Under the pieces are notes generated by a model. It saw nothing but the letters and a program-made list of their open reading frames with translations, ran no database searches and was not told the origin of the DNA. Positions 32,070 through 44,998 of a stretch of 64,000 nucleotides of DNA are shown piece after piece. Origin of the DNA: Alliaria petiolata (taxonomy: Eukaryota > Streptophyta > Magnoliopsida > Brassicales > Brassicaceae); the NCBI GenBank assembly GCA_020283515.1, contig JAHZTW010000001.1, forward strand, positions 236,411,434 to 236,475,433. The letters are read 5' to 3'. Within the stretch, counting starts at the first letter, position 1. Every line of letters starts with the position of its first letter. Both the position numbers and the translations under genes were made by a program.

Positions 32070-34542
32070 CTAATAACTCAGTTTAACGTCCGTCGTCGTT
32101 TTGATTCGTCTCCGGTGAAGACTCAACTCCGACGCCGTTTCTCCCACGAGCGCGTCTATGATGTCCCGCTCAATCTCTGCGATGATCTCTTCTTCTCCTT
32201 CCTCTTCAAGCTTCTTCTTCTTCCCTAGAAGACGATCAAATTCAATTGAAGCGATCTCTTCTGGAACCGGACGACGCTTACCGCTATATCTCGATACAGC
32301 GGAACAGAGCTCGCCGATAAGCTCCGATCCATGGTAGTTACGGCGTCGTTTCACGGTTTCAGTCAGAATCTCGCTCGCCAGATCGAACAACAGCCTTCGA
32401 TTGCATCGAAGAGCCAACGATCCCGATTGGTTTACTCCTGAGTCCTCGAGTTTGTGGAAAATCGAAGGATCGAGCATTGTTGCAGAGGAATCGGGTGACT
32501 CGGTGTTGGTGATTCCCGCGAGTTTCATTGTTCTTCTGATGTAGTCTTGTTCAGATTCGATCACGAGTCCTGATGAAGTTATGGTGGCTGTATCGTTTAA
32601 CTTGTGATTCCTCGCTACTTGTGGACTATTCTCGTCGATTTTGTGCATGAGACTGGAGCAAATCGATGCTTCTTCATTCGATTTCAGTCCTTCTCCTACA
32701 TTTTCGTTTATCTGTAAAAAAAAATAACACGAGAATGGGATTAGCCAGAAGCTTTGAAAATCAGTGTGTGTTGGAGAAAGAGAGGAGTACCTATCAAGTG
32801 TTTGTGTTATTCTCCTAATGAAAAAGAAAAAAAGCTTATAGAAACCAGATTACCTGTTTCTGAGGAGGTTCTGTGGCAGAGATGTTGACAAGATCACTTG
32901 ACTTTGGGGTTTTCTTGAACTTCTTCCTGTGTAAAGGATTATTAGCTTTAGCTTCTCTTGATTCAGACATGAATCTCTCTTGCGGCTTTATTGGGATATC
33001 TTGTGTTGGAGAAGGCTTTATGGGATGTGGAGAGAACCTTTTCTCACTCTCTGCCTTCTCTGTCTCTTATACACATCTAGATGTGTATAAGAGACAGCTC
33101 TCTACTAGGTTGATCATGGCTCCTCTTAGTGTACTCATCAATTGCTCTAAAGCTATGTTAGGGTATATGAATCGATCATATACAATGAACAACTAACTCT
33201 CTTCGAATTAGAATNTCACTCTCTGCCTTCTTGCATTGGTTGATGGGTCTAAGTTCCATTTGTTTTACTCTTTTCTTGCTCTGTTTCTCTCCTCCAGAGG
33301 CTTTCGACACGGAAACAAGGATCACCGTCGTTGGCTTTGGCTTCGGCTTCGGCTTCTGTGTGATTTGTTCTGTTGTGAAAGAGGATGAGGAATTTGGTTT
33401 ATGACTGGTCCTTGTTCTGTTCTCTTTATCTGAAAACCTAGTTCTTGGAGAGCAAGAAACTGAAGTGTCTCTTCTAAGCTCGTTACTGTTTTCTGATGGT
33501 CTTGCCTCTCTGTTCTTCACCGAGTTTGTTATATCCATACCGACGACTCTTCTGGTGACGACTCTCTCTTTGATTTGTTTTACGATCTGCCTCGCGTAAT
33601 CCCTCGGACTCCTATTCTCCTCTTGATCTTGTTTCATGACTTTCAGCCTTGAACACCCAAACTCTTCATGCTTATTCTCTTTGTTCAGCTGGAGAGAGAG
33701 ACGATGAATGTCGAAATCCGATTTCCGAGCAGAGGAGATTCTAGGGCTCTCCGGTAAAGATCTAGTCCCCAAGCGTGATCCTTTCTTGGAAAGTCTATGG
33801 CTTGTGAGACGACTTGATCCAGGATGGGTCATTGTTGTATGAAGATTTGTGAGTGAGTGGTTAAGGTCTGTTTCATCAGGAAGAAGATCAAGACCCATTA
33901 GTCTAGCCACCAAGCTTGGTGTTTTGCTCCCTGGTGAGTTGCAGATTTCAGATGAAGAAGATGTGGAAGTATCGGTCACAAGAGCTCTGAGTCTTGAACT
34001 TATTGTCCCTGTCTCTGTTCTCATTCGCATGCTTACCTGCAATTTCATGGTCATTTTCAGAAAGATTAGCTCAATGAAACGCATCAGACAAACTAGTTAA
34101 GCAAAATCCATTTTAATTTTTTTTTTACTTACTGGAATGTTCAAACTTTGTTTGTCCTTGTAGGTTGTTGATGGTGGAGACTCTTCTATTACCTTCAAGC
34201 CTGAAAATTTCACAATAACAAGAACAACATTGTTTAGTCACTCTTGCTGTTATCATCTCTGAAACTTGGCCATTTATCCTTAAAACCTAACAAGTACTTA
34301 CGAAATTCAATTTATCTTGTGAGAGAGAAGGAGCATATACCTTTTGATCTTGAAGGAGAGTCAATGGTTAGGTGTTGATGATGATGATAAGTGAAGTAGA
34401 AATGTTGGAAATCAAATAAGTGATAAAAAGCAGCCATGCATCCATTTGCTGCATTTGCTTTTCTCTTAGAAGTCTTAGAGGAAGAGATTGCTCCGCCGCC
34501 ATCACCGCCGTGACCACCGAGTCTGTGGCAGTCTCTTCCCAT
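32070..34542 (-). CDS. TRM24: TON1-recruiting-motif protein, TRM24-like (interrupted by an assembly artefact)
   Basis: Four coding exons: 34542-34341, 34200-34133, 34036-32854 and 32711-32070, all GT-AG. Exon 1 encodes MGRDCHRLGG and a His-rich stretch. Exon 3 has the TRM/LONGIFOLIA motif PSLVARLMGLDLLP. Exon 4 encodes the C-terminal DUF4378 region (FDLASEILTETVKRRR, IERDIIDALVGETASEL). TRM proteins link TON1 and PP2A to microtubules and shape division and growth. Exon 3 as given is broken by 172 extra bases (33060-33231: adapter, misplaced copy, N, and a 16-bp duplication). Without them the exon is 1011 bp, an exact multiple of three, and the protein is 640 residues. So the gene itself is probably intact. 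Assignment to At5g51850 is by motif plus synteny. Confidence 0.88.
33060..33215. other. Assembly artefact: mate-pair junction adapter plus 117-bp misplaced copy
   Basis: 33060-33097 is two Tn5 mosaic ends back to back (AGATGTGTATAAGAGACAG and its reverse complement), which is the Nextera mate-pair junction adapter. 33098-33214 repeats 26753-26869, 33215 is N, and 33216-33231 repeats 33044-33059. The order right-end, adapter, left-end matches a circularised fragment spanning 26753-33059 (about 6.3 kb). Not biological. Confidence 0.95.
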
Positions 34543-36062
34543 TTGTAGTAAAGAAAAAGCTTACACCTTTTCTCTGAAGCTTACACCTTTTTCTGAAGCT
34601 TAACTTTGTTTTTTTACCTCTTTAACACAGAGAAAAGTGACTGACAAAAATAAGTTTACAAAAAAGATTCAAGAACTCTGCCTGAGCACAAATCCAAGGA
34701 ATGGTTTATTTTTTTATCTTTTTTTGGTTTTGTGTTTAAACTTTTTTCTTTCTGTTTATGGTTCATGAGTTTTTTACCAGACAAGAGATGTTGGAAGCAT
34801 CTCTCTCTCCCTCTCTCCCTCTCTCTCTGCAATTCTCTACTTGTTCTCTCTCTTACCTTGGGAATAGAACAGAGGGTGGTGAAGAATATTTAATGTGACA
34901 GAAATGTTATTCAAAAAATTTACAGATAATGAAACTGTAAATAGTTAGTTGTATTTATTAGATAAGGATGGCCACGCATCTATCTAGGAACAGACAGCTT
35001 GAGTGTTTACAATATCATTATCCACCACACTTCATGTCTCTCTTCTTCTCTCTGTACTAATATGTGGTTTTCAAGTTTTGAACTTTAAAATATATATATA
35101 ATATAAAGCTTAAGGTTGTTTCCTGTTGAGTTTTTTTTTTTTTTCCTTGGGGATTTTCAAACTCGTGAACCCTTTTTTTTTCCTTCTTAAAAGAATATTG
35201 GAGAAGATAATTTATTTTATTTTTGGCTTACGTAACAGAATATTCTCACCATATGTAAGCAGTTTGTTTCATGGTACCGAGATGGTTAGTTTTAGGTAAA
35301 TGTACAATACATATATCACCACAGTTTTTCAACTATTGTAGACCTTCGATGTCTTTGGACTTTGTCTCCTCTCACTCTTATTTTTTCATCTTTTGAGTTT
35401 TTTGGGTTAATCCTTTTGTTTTCTTTGGGGCACAAATTTTCTTACACTTACATAGATATTATAACAGATGTGTTTAAAGTGTTTTTAGGTTTTTTTTTTT
35501 TTTACTACAAATATAAAAAAGTTTATATTTTAATTACACGAGTATAAAAAAAATCAAAATGATATTAATTTTTTCCATTGTAATCCTAAACTATTAAGAA
35601 CGAGTTGAAGAGAGCGTTGACAATAATTAAAGCTGTGTCTAAATCGCTTTATAACGTTTGAATTTTTCTTTCCACGCTTTTAGAAATTGCATTATGTTTT
35701 CTCAAAATTTGGTTCAAGCCATAAGTACTGTCTCTATTAGAAGTTTTTTATCTTTTGGAAGTTGAACTTTTCTTTATATACATTAAAAAAAAAAGGTTTT
35801 GTCTGTTTTTAAATAGTTCTTTTGCAAAAAGTCACATGTTTTTTTATATCATTTGTTTCTTTTTTTTTTATGAAACATAGTTTTTTTTAGGGGGGTTAAT
35901 TTGTGCAAAGGACAATACAACTTCAAATGTCATATTCAATTTGTAAGACGGGTATGTATGTGGGAGGGTCTCACATGATAGATACTTGTAAATGGAAAAA
36001 GGATAGTACAAAAATATTCTTATTTGAAATCCATACTATTCAGTTCATATAGATAGATCAAA
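34543..36062 (-). promoter_or_regulatory. TRM24 upstream region
   Basis: TRM24 leader and promoter, including a CT-rich microsatellite at about 34800-34829, then AT-rich spacer with T-runs. No coding potential recognised. Confidence 0.4.
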
Positions 36063-36092
36063 TATACACATCTAGATGTGTATAAGAGACAG
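36063..36092. other. Truncated Tn5/Nextera junction adapter
   Basis: TATACACATCT (36063-36073) followed by the complete 19-bp mosaic end AGATGTGTATAAGAGACAG (36074-36092). Same junction structure as at 33060 with the first 8 bases lost. Sequence on the two sides may not be adjacent in the genome. Confidence 0.92.
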
Positions 36093-36430
36093 GTTCAAAC
36101 TAAACGACCATAACTCTCAGTCCGTAGCTTTGGTCACGACGACATAAACTTTTCTTATCGTTTTGATAGTGAGTGCATCATCTTTAGTCCAAATAAGTTT
36201 TCCGTCTTTCATATTGTCCGTGATCTAGAGACCATGATGATAGAGATTTTGCATTGACTGTTGGATAGTTGCTTGGAGCGTGTACACATGAATATTTTAT
36301 TCCATCGCAAGGAATGTTTGGCAAAGTTCAGCCCAATCACTTGTTGGATTCGCTGTCTCTTTGTTTTTGCGTGACATCATGATTGAATCGAGGATTCGAG
36401 AATGAGTTAAAGGATCGTTTGTTTTTTTCC
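36093..36430 (-). pseudogene. Unrecognised coding-like remnant beside the adapter
   Basis: From about 36385 down, the minus strand reads MMSRKNKETANPTSDWAEL and then, across several stops, YTLQATIQQSMQNLYHHG and MKDGKLIWTKDDALTI. The composition is protein-like but broken. It may be a retrotransposon or gene fragment; I do not recognise the family. Because it abuts the adapter, it may be out of place. Confidence 0.3.
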
Positions 36431-39400
36431 TACGAAATTAACGGTGTGGTAACAATAGATAGTCTATATGTCTTTTTATAACTTTTTTTTTTGTTGACAA
36501 CCTTTTTATAACATTATAAAATTATGTTGGAAGACAGATTTATAAAATTATACAAAAAAAAAACCCAAATCCCTTTAGGATTCAACAAAACTTAACACAG
36601 AATGGAATTAAAAGCCAAAGACATTCCAAAGAGGGACAAACTCAAAACACTGGAAGAATCTTAAATGATAATAAAGGAAATATAAAGCATGATACATCAA
36701 GCAATTAGGGACAAACTGCTAAAAAAGTATACTATATATATATACATCATAATAACAATAAAATGTTACACAAATGTGCTGCCAGTGACGACGAATAACC
36801 AGTTACATGCCATTGATAATATATTGTCACAAATATATTGGTTACATGTCATCAATTTTATTTGGAAATAGTTTAAATTATAAAGAGTTAGTTAATTAAG
36901 GCATTATTTCTATAAACGTTGGTCACCTTATGATCGACGAGTTGTGCATGATGGGTTTGCATACAATTATATGAATTTGAAATTTACGTAATTGTCTTTC
37001 CGATAACCAAATGAATCTCTTGTCTTGCTTAACAATAAATAGATAACTTCTTAGTTCTTACAATCCGACAAGTCAAATTATTGTTGTTATTTTTATTTTT
37101 TTTACATATAGAAAAAAAAAAAAAATTATTGCTGTTATTTTCGAATGCCAAAATTGAAAAACAAATGCTGAGGTGAATGTAGACGTTGTTTTTTACGCAC
37201 TTATTGCGCCTCTAATCATTGTATTATCTGAAAATTTAATGTCATCTGATATAGTGTCAAATGTTCTACCTACTCAACGGCATTTTTGAAAGATCATGTA
37301 TGAGCGACGATAAGCTTTGAAAATAAATTGAGGAGTTCGTAGCCAAATGTCATGTGCGAATAACATAGGTTTGAGTGTTGTGTCTAGTCATGCTAATAAT
37401 CTTTAGAACAAGATAAATTTTGGCGAATGTGTGTTAATATCTGTGTCATTGACAAAATCACTGCCCATTTAGTGGTTTGTTATCATTTTCGTGATGAAAT
37501 TTTTGGATGTAATTTTGTTTAGATATTATCTAAAAATGAAAATCCCATCAAATATGCATCCATGAATAGAAAACATATTCCAAAAATCGCTAAGAATTAT
37601 TGGAGTGACTGGTCATATCGTTCAACCTAACATCAGTCAAGCATATGTCACTAACATTAGTCACCATCGACAACTGATCTATAATATAGCGGATAACAAT
37701 AAAAAACTTTATATTTTCAAAAGTGATGATAAAATATTTCAAAATGTGACGCTATTTGTACATATATAACCTAACTAGTGATTGTAACTCTTTAAATATG
37801 TCCCGAGCTGCTATGGTAACGAATTTCCTACACCACTAATTTGTTACAATCTGTCAATATTTAATTACCATAAGCTACGTAAGTCAGTAAAACTAATATA
37901 GAAAATATGTAAAAGGGCCCAATGATTAGGTTAATAATTAGGGTTTTGAGGATAAATCAAATCTATCGACCTCAGACAAGATCGAACATCAAAGAAAGGT
38001 CTGAAAACGATAGTGATAGAAGCTGCCCATTTGCTAAAATTCAAAAATTAAAATATCAGTTGAGTCCTTCTGGGGTCAGATCCCATAAGTGAAGAAGACC
38101 GATGAGTCATTACACAACTACAGTGGGAGTCGAATTAATGGGACCATTCTCTTACTTAAATAATGCATTGTTTAGTTTGTATAATATATAGTTTTGGAGG
38201 GTCGTGGGGCAAATCAAGATTTGTCTTGTTGCTCGAACAGTGTCCCAATAGTAGAAGGGTTGTTTTGTAGGAGAGTCAGTGTTTAGAGTATTGTCGAGAG
38301 CAAATCAAGATAAAAGTTTCGTCACTGTACTTGCAGGTTTTGCGATGGTCCTATATATTTATCAATCCCGCCATATTCGCGTTTCAATATCTTTTGAATA
38401 GATCCTATTCCTCGTGTTTATGTTACCAACAAAATTTAAAGAATGGAGGACATCATCATTGTTATTTATTTTGTTTCCTCGCAAGTATTAATTGGTGATG
38501 CATATTTGAGATTTGGAACCATATACTTCATTTCCCGTCAGAAAAATAAATATAAGGGAAAGCAATCATATATGTAAGGCTTCTTTTTAAAACGGTAAAA
38601 TAATGCATGGTTTGAGACCCAACCCGGACCGGCATGTCGGGCTAGTTAATCCGCGACCCAGTCACTAATTCAATCCGAGTCCATTGCTAAAAGTGAAATT
38701 CTTTCTTTTTTTTTTGAACTTAAAAAAGTAAAAATTTTGACTTATATAAAAGTAAAATTCTTGACTTATATAATCGATAAAACACAGAAAATCTTGCCAA
38801 AACCGGTAAACAGGTAATAACTGGAGGTCTAGTTGGATAGTGATTCAAGAGAACTTTTTAGCGGGAATTATTAGTTTATACATTTTAATGAATTTGAAAA
38901 TGTAAACAAAATCATGTGTTATTGAATTATTGATTTTAAAGTTCTTATCAAAACGTTATATATTTTAACATATGAGTTCAAATCACTTGTTATTTAATAG
39001 AAGGATTTACATTTGGATTTTAATAGATATGAAAGAATTTTTAAAATAAAAATGCAAAAACTTAAATCCGAGAAAAAACATACATATTTACAAATATTCA
39101 TTAAAGTCCACATGCTACATTTTGAAATCAGTCAAAAAATTTCTAAATCATATATAAATTTCCAAATCAATTAAAATACACAAACGAAACTAATATACAT
39201 GGTTTGATTTTGAAACTTTTTAATGCACCTAAAAAAACTAAAAAATAGATGGTTTGCTTAACTCCTCCTAATTTTCTACAAATATCATAAAACTTTGGGA
39301 TCGATTTAGAGACACAATCACACAACCATTTTGGAGTTTGAAGTTCGGTGAGCGACATCAAGTCATCAACGTTGGGCAAGTTTTTTTGCCTTCGATCGTC

Positions 39401-40449
39401 TTCTTTCAATTGTGTTTTATATATCTTCCAATATAAAAGAATTAAGATTATTGTGATGGAGATGGTCCATATAGATTATTGTGATGTTTTATTAGCTTAT
39501 GTATATCAATAACGATTTACTGTGATCTTAGTGTCTTTTCTGTTTGATTTCATTTGGATTTAGAATGGTATCAATGTATCATCATCATCATTATTGAGAT
39601 TGATTTTTGTTTCTTTCATGAGACTTCAAAATGATGAATAGTAAATACGAAAAAAATATGTGAAATTTAAACATCTTGCAATGGAATCAAAAAGGGTAGT
39701 TAGAGAAGATCAGACATTATAAATGAAACCATTATTGCATTTGAGATGAAGACACAAGTAGGAAATTAAAAGAGACAAAGACACATTTAAGATTTTAACT
39801 ACAAAACAAAAACTTGTTATTACTACAAAACAAATTTTTCCAAGTGACATCAATAACTGGGTCTCACTTATGGACTCCCTGACACAGATCGGTCACAGTT
39901 TCACTTATCTCTAGAAAACGTTATTATTTGGTATACAGAGGAAGAGCAGGAGCATTAAGATCCACTGTTACTCTTTTGACCCTTCATTTACAAACTATCC
40001 TTCAATCTGAGTGAGATCAGTTTCAGTTATCTCTGGCTTTGATTCAGAAGAGCCCAAATTGAAACTATAATATACAGATTTGTTTATTTAAAATCGCATA
40101 TTATGATTACTAGTCATCATATGAAACATGCAATTACCAATCAAGCCCCAATCTAAACATCTTATACAATAAAAATCTAACTGTTCTCACATTAATAAAC
40201 CAACAACAACACAACATTAAAGACCTACAACTCAAGATGATGATTGAAGAAGCCAAATATGATTTTATGGTTTTTCTTTTCAGTAACGCATATGAGTGAT
40301 GAAAGGGCCTCTCTGTAGCTACAGGTCCATCGATGTTTAAGCTACAGGTCCATCGATGTTTAACGGTGAAGAGAACTTACCTGGTAACATTACATCCGAT
40401 GTAATTCTGATTGGAAAAGGATGTGTGTATTGTATATATATTACAATTT
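36431..40449. other. Long intergenic region
   Basis: About 4 kb of AT-rich sequence before the 3' end of the junctional-like gene. It includes an 80-codon minus-strand frame at 39167-39409 (LMSLTELQTPKWLCDC) that I do not recognise, and the 23-bp tandem repeat at 40317. No clear transposon ends found. Confidence 0.45.
40317..40362. repeat. Perfect 23-bp tandem duplication
   Basis: AGCTACAGGTCCATCGATG plus TTTA is present twice in a row (40317-40339 and 40340-40362), in the 3' flank of the junctional-like gene. Confidence 0.85.
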
Positions 40450-42456
40450 TTACGTTCTACCATCCACATCGAATCCAGCACCTGTCCAACCTCCTCTGCC
40501 TTTGTTCATGATTCCAATTCCTCTTCCCCTTCCTTGAATCTGTGGTTTCTTTTTCGCTTTTGATTCTCCTTCTGCTGTTGCTGGCCTTTGTCCATGTTCT
40601 TTAACTCCCTCCTCCTTGCCGTGGTTGTTTTCTGGTTTTTCCGGGTGAGTTTGATTAGCATTGGCTGCTGCTGGTGAGCTGTCTATTACAGACTTAGTCT
40701 CCGGTTCATGGACCTAAATACGGAACACAATCAGAAATATTCAACATCTTTAATGTATCCACTGATTTCCAAGCAAATAGGTTTGATATTCATGTAACAT
40801 TTGCAAAGTTTTAGCACTGGTTATCAACATACTCATGCAGGGATTATCCGGTGTCTCTGTTGTTAGAATAAGTTGCATTAAGAGAAACAAATGGAAGAGA
40901 AACAAATGGAAGATAAGCTAATAGGAGAGATCGATTACTTGCTGAATAGAAGTAGATGATCTATTCGGATTCAGCGCTTCTAGTCTTCTTTTCAATTCCT
41001 CAAGTCTGGCGTACTGCGTATTGCTGCTTTCTTGTACCTATGGTTATACAGTTTAGAAAAAGATTGTGATTTGAATGCCCTTCCAATGGGGGAAAATGCA
41101 ATTCCCATTATCAGTTTTCGACAAAGGTTATGTACCAGACGGTTTAAATCTTCGCAAAGACTCTGCTTTGCTGCTTCTTCATCCCTCACAACTTTTGATG
41201 CTGCTTCAAATGCCTTAAGAAGACAAAGACCTTATATATAAGAAGGTACATTCAAATAAAAAGAGACTAGTCAACAGTCTCTACTCTTCAGACTTCAAAG
41301 GTAGGGCTAAACAATTTCAAGGAGAGTTGAATTCCTATAGGTCACAGGACGACATGAAAACGCGGCACTCCAGCATTGGAACGTAAAACCAACAACATGA
41401 TTGAATGTAGCAAACCGTTCATTTAGTCAAGTGATTTTCGAAAGTAATTATGAGACCATGATATCTGTTATATCCATTGATATGACCTATTTCTGCTACT
41501 TGCATCACAGCTAAAACAGTAAAATCTCTCGTTCTGCTATGGGGCAGAAACAAGCAACAGGAAAATCTCTCATCCACCTAAAACTAACTCTATCCCCAAG
41601 TGAGGCCGCACAAAACATGACAAAGAGAAAACGTTGTGATACATTAGTCAAGAGAGATTAACCTTTCGCGCTTCGTCTTCTCTCAACTTTGCAGCATGGA
41701 TCTTTTCAGTACATACTTCAATTTTCTTTCTCAAGTGTTCCAGTGCTTATGAAAAGAAGAAGAGAGGTAAGTTTAATCGTCCCTTCCATTGAAACAAACC
41801 CAAAAAAAAACCACTAAAAGTGTGACACTTTCTAACCTGCTTTCTTAGGTCCAGCCGTGAGTTTCATTTCCATCGTGAGGTTTCCGAATTCCCTTTCGAC
41901 ATCCCTTATCTTTGTATAGTTCTCCTCAATGTATCTACAACATGATGACATAAAAGAAGCTCCAGTAAAAGGAAGAAAAACAGAAGACGAGCTGAAGAAA
42001 CAACCACATTCTTCGATTCTTAAGCAACTTATAACGACGCAAGGAGAAGAATGCAACATTAATAGAGAAAACTCCATCATCACGTTCGTTGAGCTCCAAA
42101 ACCACTAAAAGGAGAGAATCTCAGATCGCAAGATGCACAACTACATTCTGTTTCAGAACATTACCAAATCGATCAAAGACAATCCCAGAATTAGAAACGA
42201 CTACTTACTTCTTCAACTGAAGTTGCTCTTCCTCGATTATCTGGTTTTGGAAAAAAAAATCATCAAAAACAACAGAAATTCGCGTTCAGTAAAACGAAAT
42301 CACGCGAACAAATTGGTGGGATGATAATACAGAAGAACATATGCATCCAGAGAGTAATTGCTAAATTACCTTCTCTGTGTAAGCAATAACCGGAGCTTCT
42401 CTTGCAAGTCCATCGGGACCGATCTCAGCCTTCAGTTTTGGATCCGAAGCCATCAT
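40450..42456 (-). CDS. Junctional-protein-like coiled-coil protein (At5g51840 type)
   Basis: Seven exons: 42456-42370, 42240-42209, 41934-41837, 41745-41663, 41213-41136, 41037-40939 and 40713-40450. GT-AG, continuous frame, 246 residues. Residues about 25-150 are a charged coiled coil (YIEENYTKIRDVEREFGNL, LEHLRKKIEVCTEKIHAAK, DEEAAKQSLCEDLNRL). The C-terminal third is a Pro/Asn/Gln-rich low-complexity region ending in a basic RGRG/GRGGWTGAGFD motif. No signal peptide or membrane segment. Arabidopsis annotation calls this locus a junctional protein, but a molecular function is not established. Two tandem ATGs start the frame (42456 and 42453); the first is used here. A G-box lies about 325 bp upstream. 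Confidence 0.88.
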
Positions 42457-43180
42457 CTCCTCCTTCCTCTCCAACTTCAAAAATCGATCTAAGAAAATGC
42501 TCCGATTTCTTCTTCCTCAAATTCAAAAATCTACAGAAAACTTAACCAATTTTCCAACATTCCAATGATTCACATTACCTCCCCGCTCTGGTTCGGATCG
42601 AGGAAAGTGATGGAGATTGAACGTGAGGATTTTGACGGCGAAAATAAAGTTTAAAGTTCGTTAAATTTTCACCGAAGACTCAACGTTCTGTTCTTAACGC
42701 CGTTAAAATTATGAAATGTCGGTTATACCCCAGGCCCATTCACAAACTTAAGTTTGACTTCAAAATATACGGAGGTGTCACGTGCTACTCACGTTCTGTT
42801 GTGGAAACTGTGGGATACTCCTCGTAAACCGTAAACCGGTTTGACTAACAAATAAATTGGTTCGCTTCGGGACATGCGTTCACTAGTTTTGTCGTTTTCC
42901 ATCCAAGAGAATGCGTGTCGTTCTCGGCTTAAAAAAACGGCGAGAAGATTACAAAGCAGATTTTTTTTTGTTTCTTGTAGAACCTAACTTCTTGAATATA
43001 GTTGAAACCAAAACAACCCCAATACTAAAACTCCGGGAGATCAACAACAAACTAGAAACACAACATTCTCGAGTTCCTACAAATTGGGAATCAAAAGATA
43101 CAGAAAACGAAAAACAAAAACACAGAAAATACAGTGGAAAGGTTATGAACTGATTCCCTCAAAAGAGACTTTTGAGCATT
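42457..43180 (-). promoter_or_regulatory. Promoter of the junctional-like gene and 3' flank of fructokinase
   Basis: 724 bp. Includes a G-box CACGTG at 42779-42784 and a site II GGCCCA at about 42733-42738 on the plus strand. The rest is the fructokinase 3' UTR side. A plus-strand frame at 42911-43153 is lysine/asparagine-rich and not convincing. Confidence 0.45.
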
Positions 43181-44998
43181 TTAGGAGCGAGAAGAAGAGA
43201 GAAGGTCTTGAACAGCATTCATGGTGGGCATCGCAGGAATAGCTCCTCTCTCTGTTACCGTAATGGCTCCACAAGCGTTTGCGAACAGTAGTGCCTCTCT
43301 TAGTTTCTTCTCATCCTGCAAATTTCACAATAAGAACCTTAGTTTAAAAGCCAGAGAAGGTAATGTAAAGGACAATGAAAGAGATAAGTAAGGTACATTG
43401 AGAAGTGTGAGATCAGAAGCTAAGCTGTTCAATAAACCGCTAACGAACGCATCTCCAGCACCGGTTGTATCAACTGGTTTCACTTTTACTCCACCAACTC
43501 TACCTTTAAACTCCTACAAAGAAAATATTAGCTACAAGAATAAGTTACTCTAATATCGATTTTGATATTGAAGATATTGAAGAAGAGTTTTTTTTTAAAA
43601 AGACAAGCAAACCTGAGTGTAGTATCTACAGCCATTAGGTCCTTCTGAAACAACAAGAAGCTTAAGATTTGGATGGAAGAGCTTTTGCAACACAACTTCA
43701 TCATCATAAGGATCATCCCCACCAGTCAAGAATGTAATCTCGTCCTCGCTAATCTGAAAAAAACTCTCAGACCAAGACTCGTGTCATTTTTAAGTACTGG
43801 AAATGATCTGTTCTTTCACCTAAATTTGAGATCATATACCTTTATAACATCTGCCAAATCCCAGATTCTCATGATCTCTTTCCTCGCAGCTTCTTCTGAT
43901 GGCCACAATGGCAATCTCAAATTCGGGTCATATGACAAGAGACTCCCTGCGGCTTTAGCGATTTTCATAGCTGCAAGCTGAGTAGACCGGCAAGGTTCCT
44001 CGATCAAACTGATGGATCCGTAATGAAAGATCTTGGCCTGTGATTAAACCAAAGAAGCCATTGGACATTATTTGAACTTAGACTCAATTGAAAAAGTGGA
44101 TCAAAAGAGTTGGAAAAAGCAAAAAAAACTACCTTTTGGATGAGGTTTTTGTCGAGCTCAGATTCCAAGAGAAGCATATCAGCACTCGGGTGTCTGAAGA
44201 ACAGAAACTCCCTCTCTCCATCAGCTCTTAATGTAACAAAGGCGAGAGCAGTACGTGCTTTGTGGTCGAATCTCATCCCGGAGTTATCGACATTGTTCAG
44301 CCTCAGAATATCAGCAAACATTCGTCCAAACTCATCCTCACCAACCTGAGTTTTTAAAAACGAAATTGAAAACTAAAAGATTGGAATTTTAAACAAGAAG
44401 CGCTTCTTGATTGATTGATCATCAAATCGGAGAAACTCAAAAGACCTTTCCAACGAAAGCAGAAGAGCCACCGAGTCTAGAGACACCAACAGCTACATTT
44501 GCAGGTGCGCCTCCTGGAGCTTTCTTGAAAGCTGGTGCTTCAGCGAGCGAGACACCTCCCACGGTTGGAACAAAGTCGATCAACATCTCGCCGAAACAGA
44601 CGACGAGAGTTTCTGAATATCCCGTGTCGATTGTTAGATTCTTGAGGTTACCTGTTGTTACTAACCCAGATATGACTCAAAATTTCGAATTCTAAGAACC
44701 TCAAATCAAACGAAAACACAAGAGGCAAAGTTAAAACCAGGTTTCATCTGCAGAAAGAAACGATGCGTATACAAACAGAGAGATCTACAGAGCAAAACCC
44801 AAGACGATATATCATCAAAGATCAAAGCTTTAAGGAGAAACAATCAAACCCAGATAGTTTAATACCATGGAAACAGAAAACAACAATTCGAATCCAGCTT
44901 GATGAAGATCATTCAACGGCGACAGATCAAGAACAAAAGAAAAGTGAAGCGGTGCAAGAAAGATTTCAAACAGTACCTGAGATGGCGTTCTCACCCAT
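43181..44998 (-). CDS. FRK7: Cytosolic fructokinase (pfkB family), FRK7-like
   Basis: Seven exons: 44998-44977 (22 bp), 44651-44446, 44345-44133, 44037-43840, 43753-43613, 43513-43397 and 43315-43181. All GT-AG, 343 residues. Catalyses ATP-dependent fructose to fructose-6-phosphate. pfkB signatures are GEMLIDFVP near the N-terminus, APGGAPANVAVGVSRLGG (signature 1, sugar binding), and DTTGAGDAFVSGLL (signature 2, about 275-288; D281 is the catalytic base and GAGD the anion hole). No transit peptide, since the first residues MGENAIS run straight into the fold, so cytosolic. The tiny first exon is set by the donor CAG/GTACTG and joins in frame. Synteny suggests At5g51830, listed as probable fructokinase-7. 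Feeds fructose from sucrose cleavage to glycolysis and starch, upstream of the step run by the neighbouring PGM. Confidence 0.93.

Noticed and set aside
33060..33097. Tn5-like mosaic ends as evidence of a bacterial transposon in the plant genome
   Set aside because: Exact Nextera junction-adapter structure with a distance-consistent mate sequence; a library artefact explains it fully.
32873..33196. 107-codon plus-strand frame ending like the frame at 26459-26851
   Set aside because: It crosses the adapter and the copied AGL71 intron segment; not a gene.
39167..39409. 80-codon minus-strand frame (LMSLTELQTPKWLCDC)
   Set aside because: Protein-like in part but no family recognised, no splice partners and AT-rich surroundings; only mentioned within the intergenic entry.
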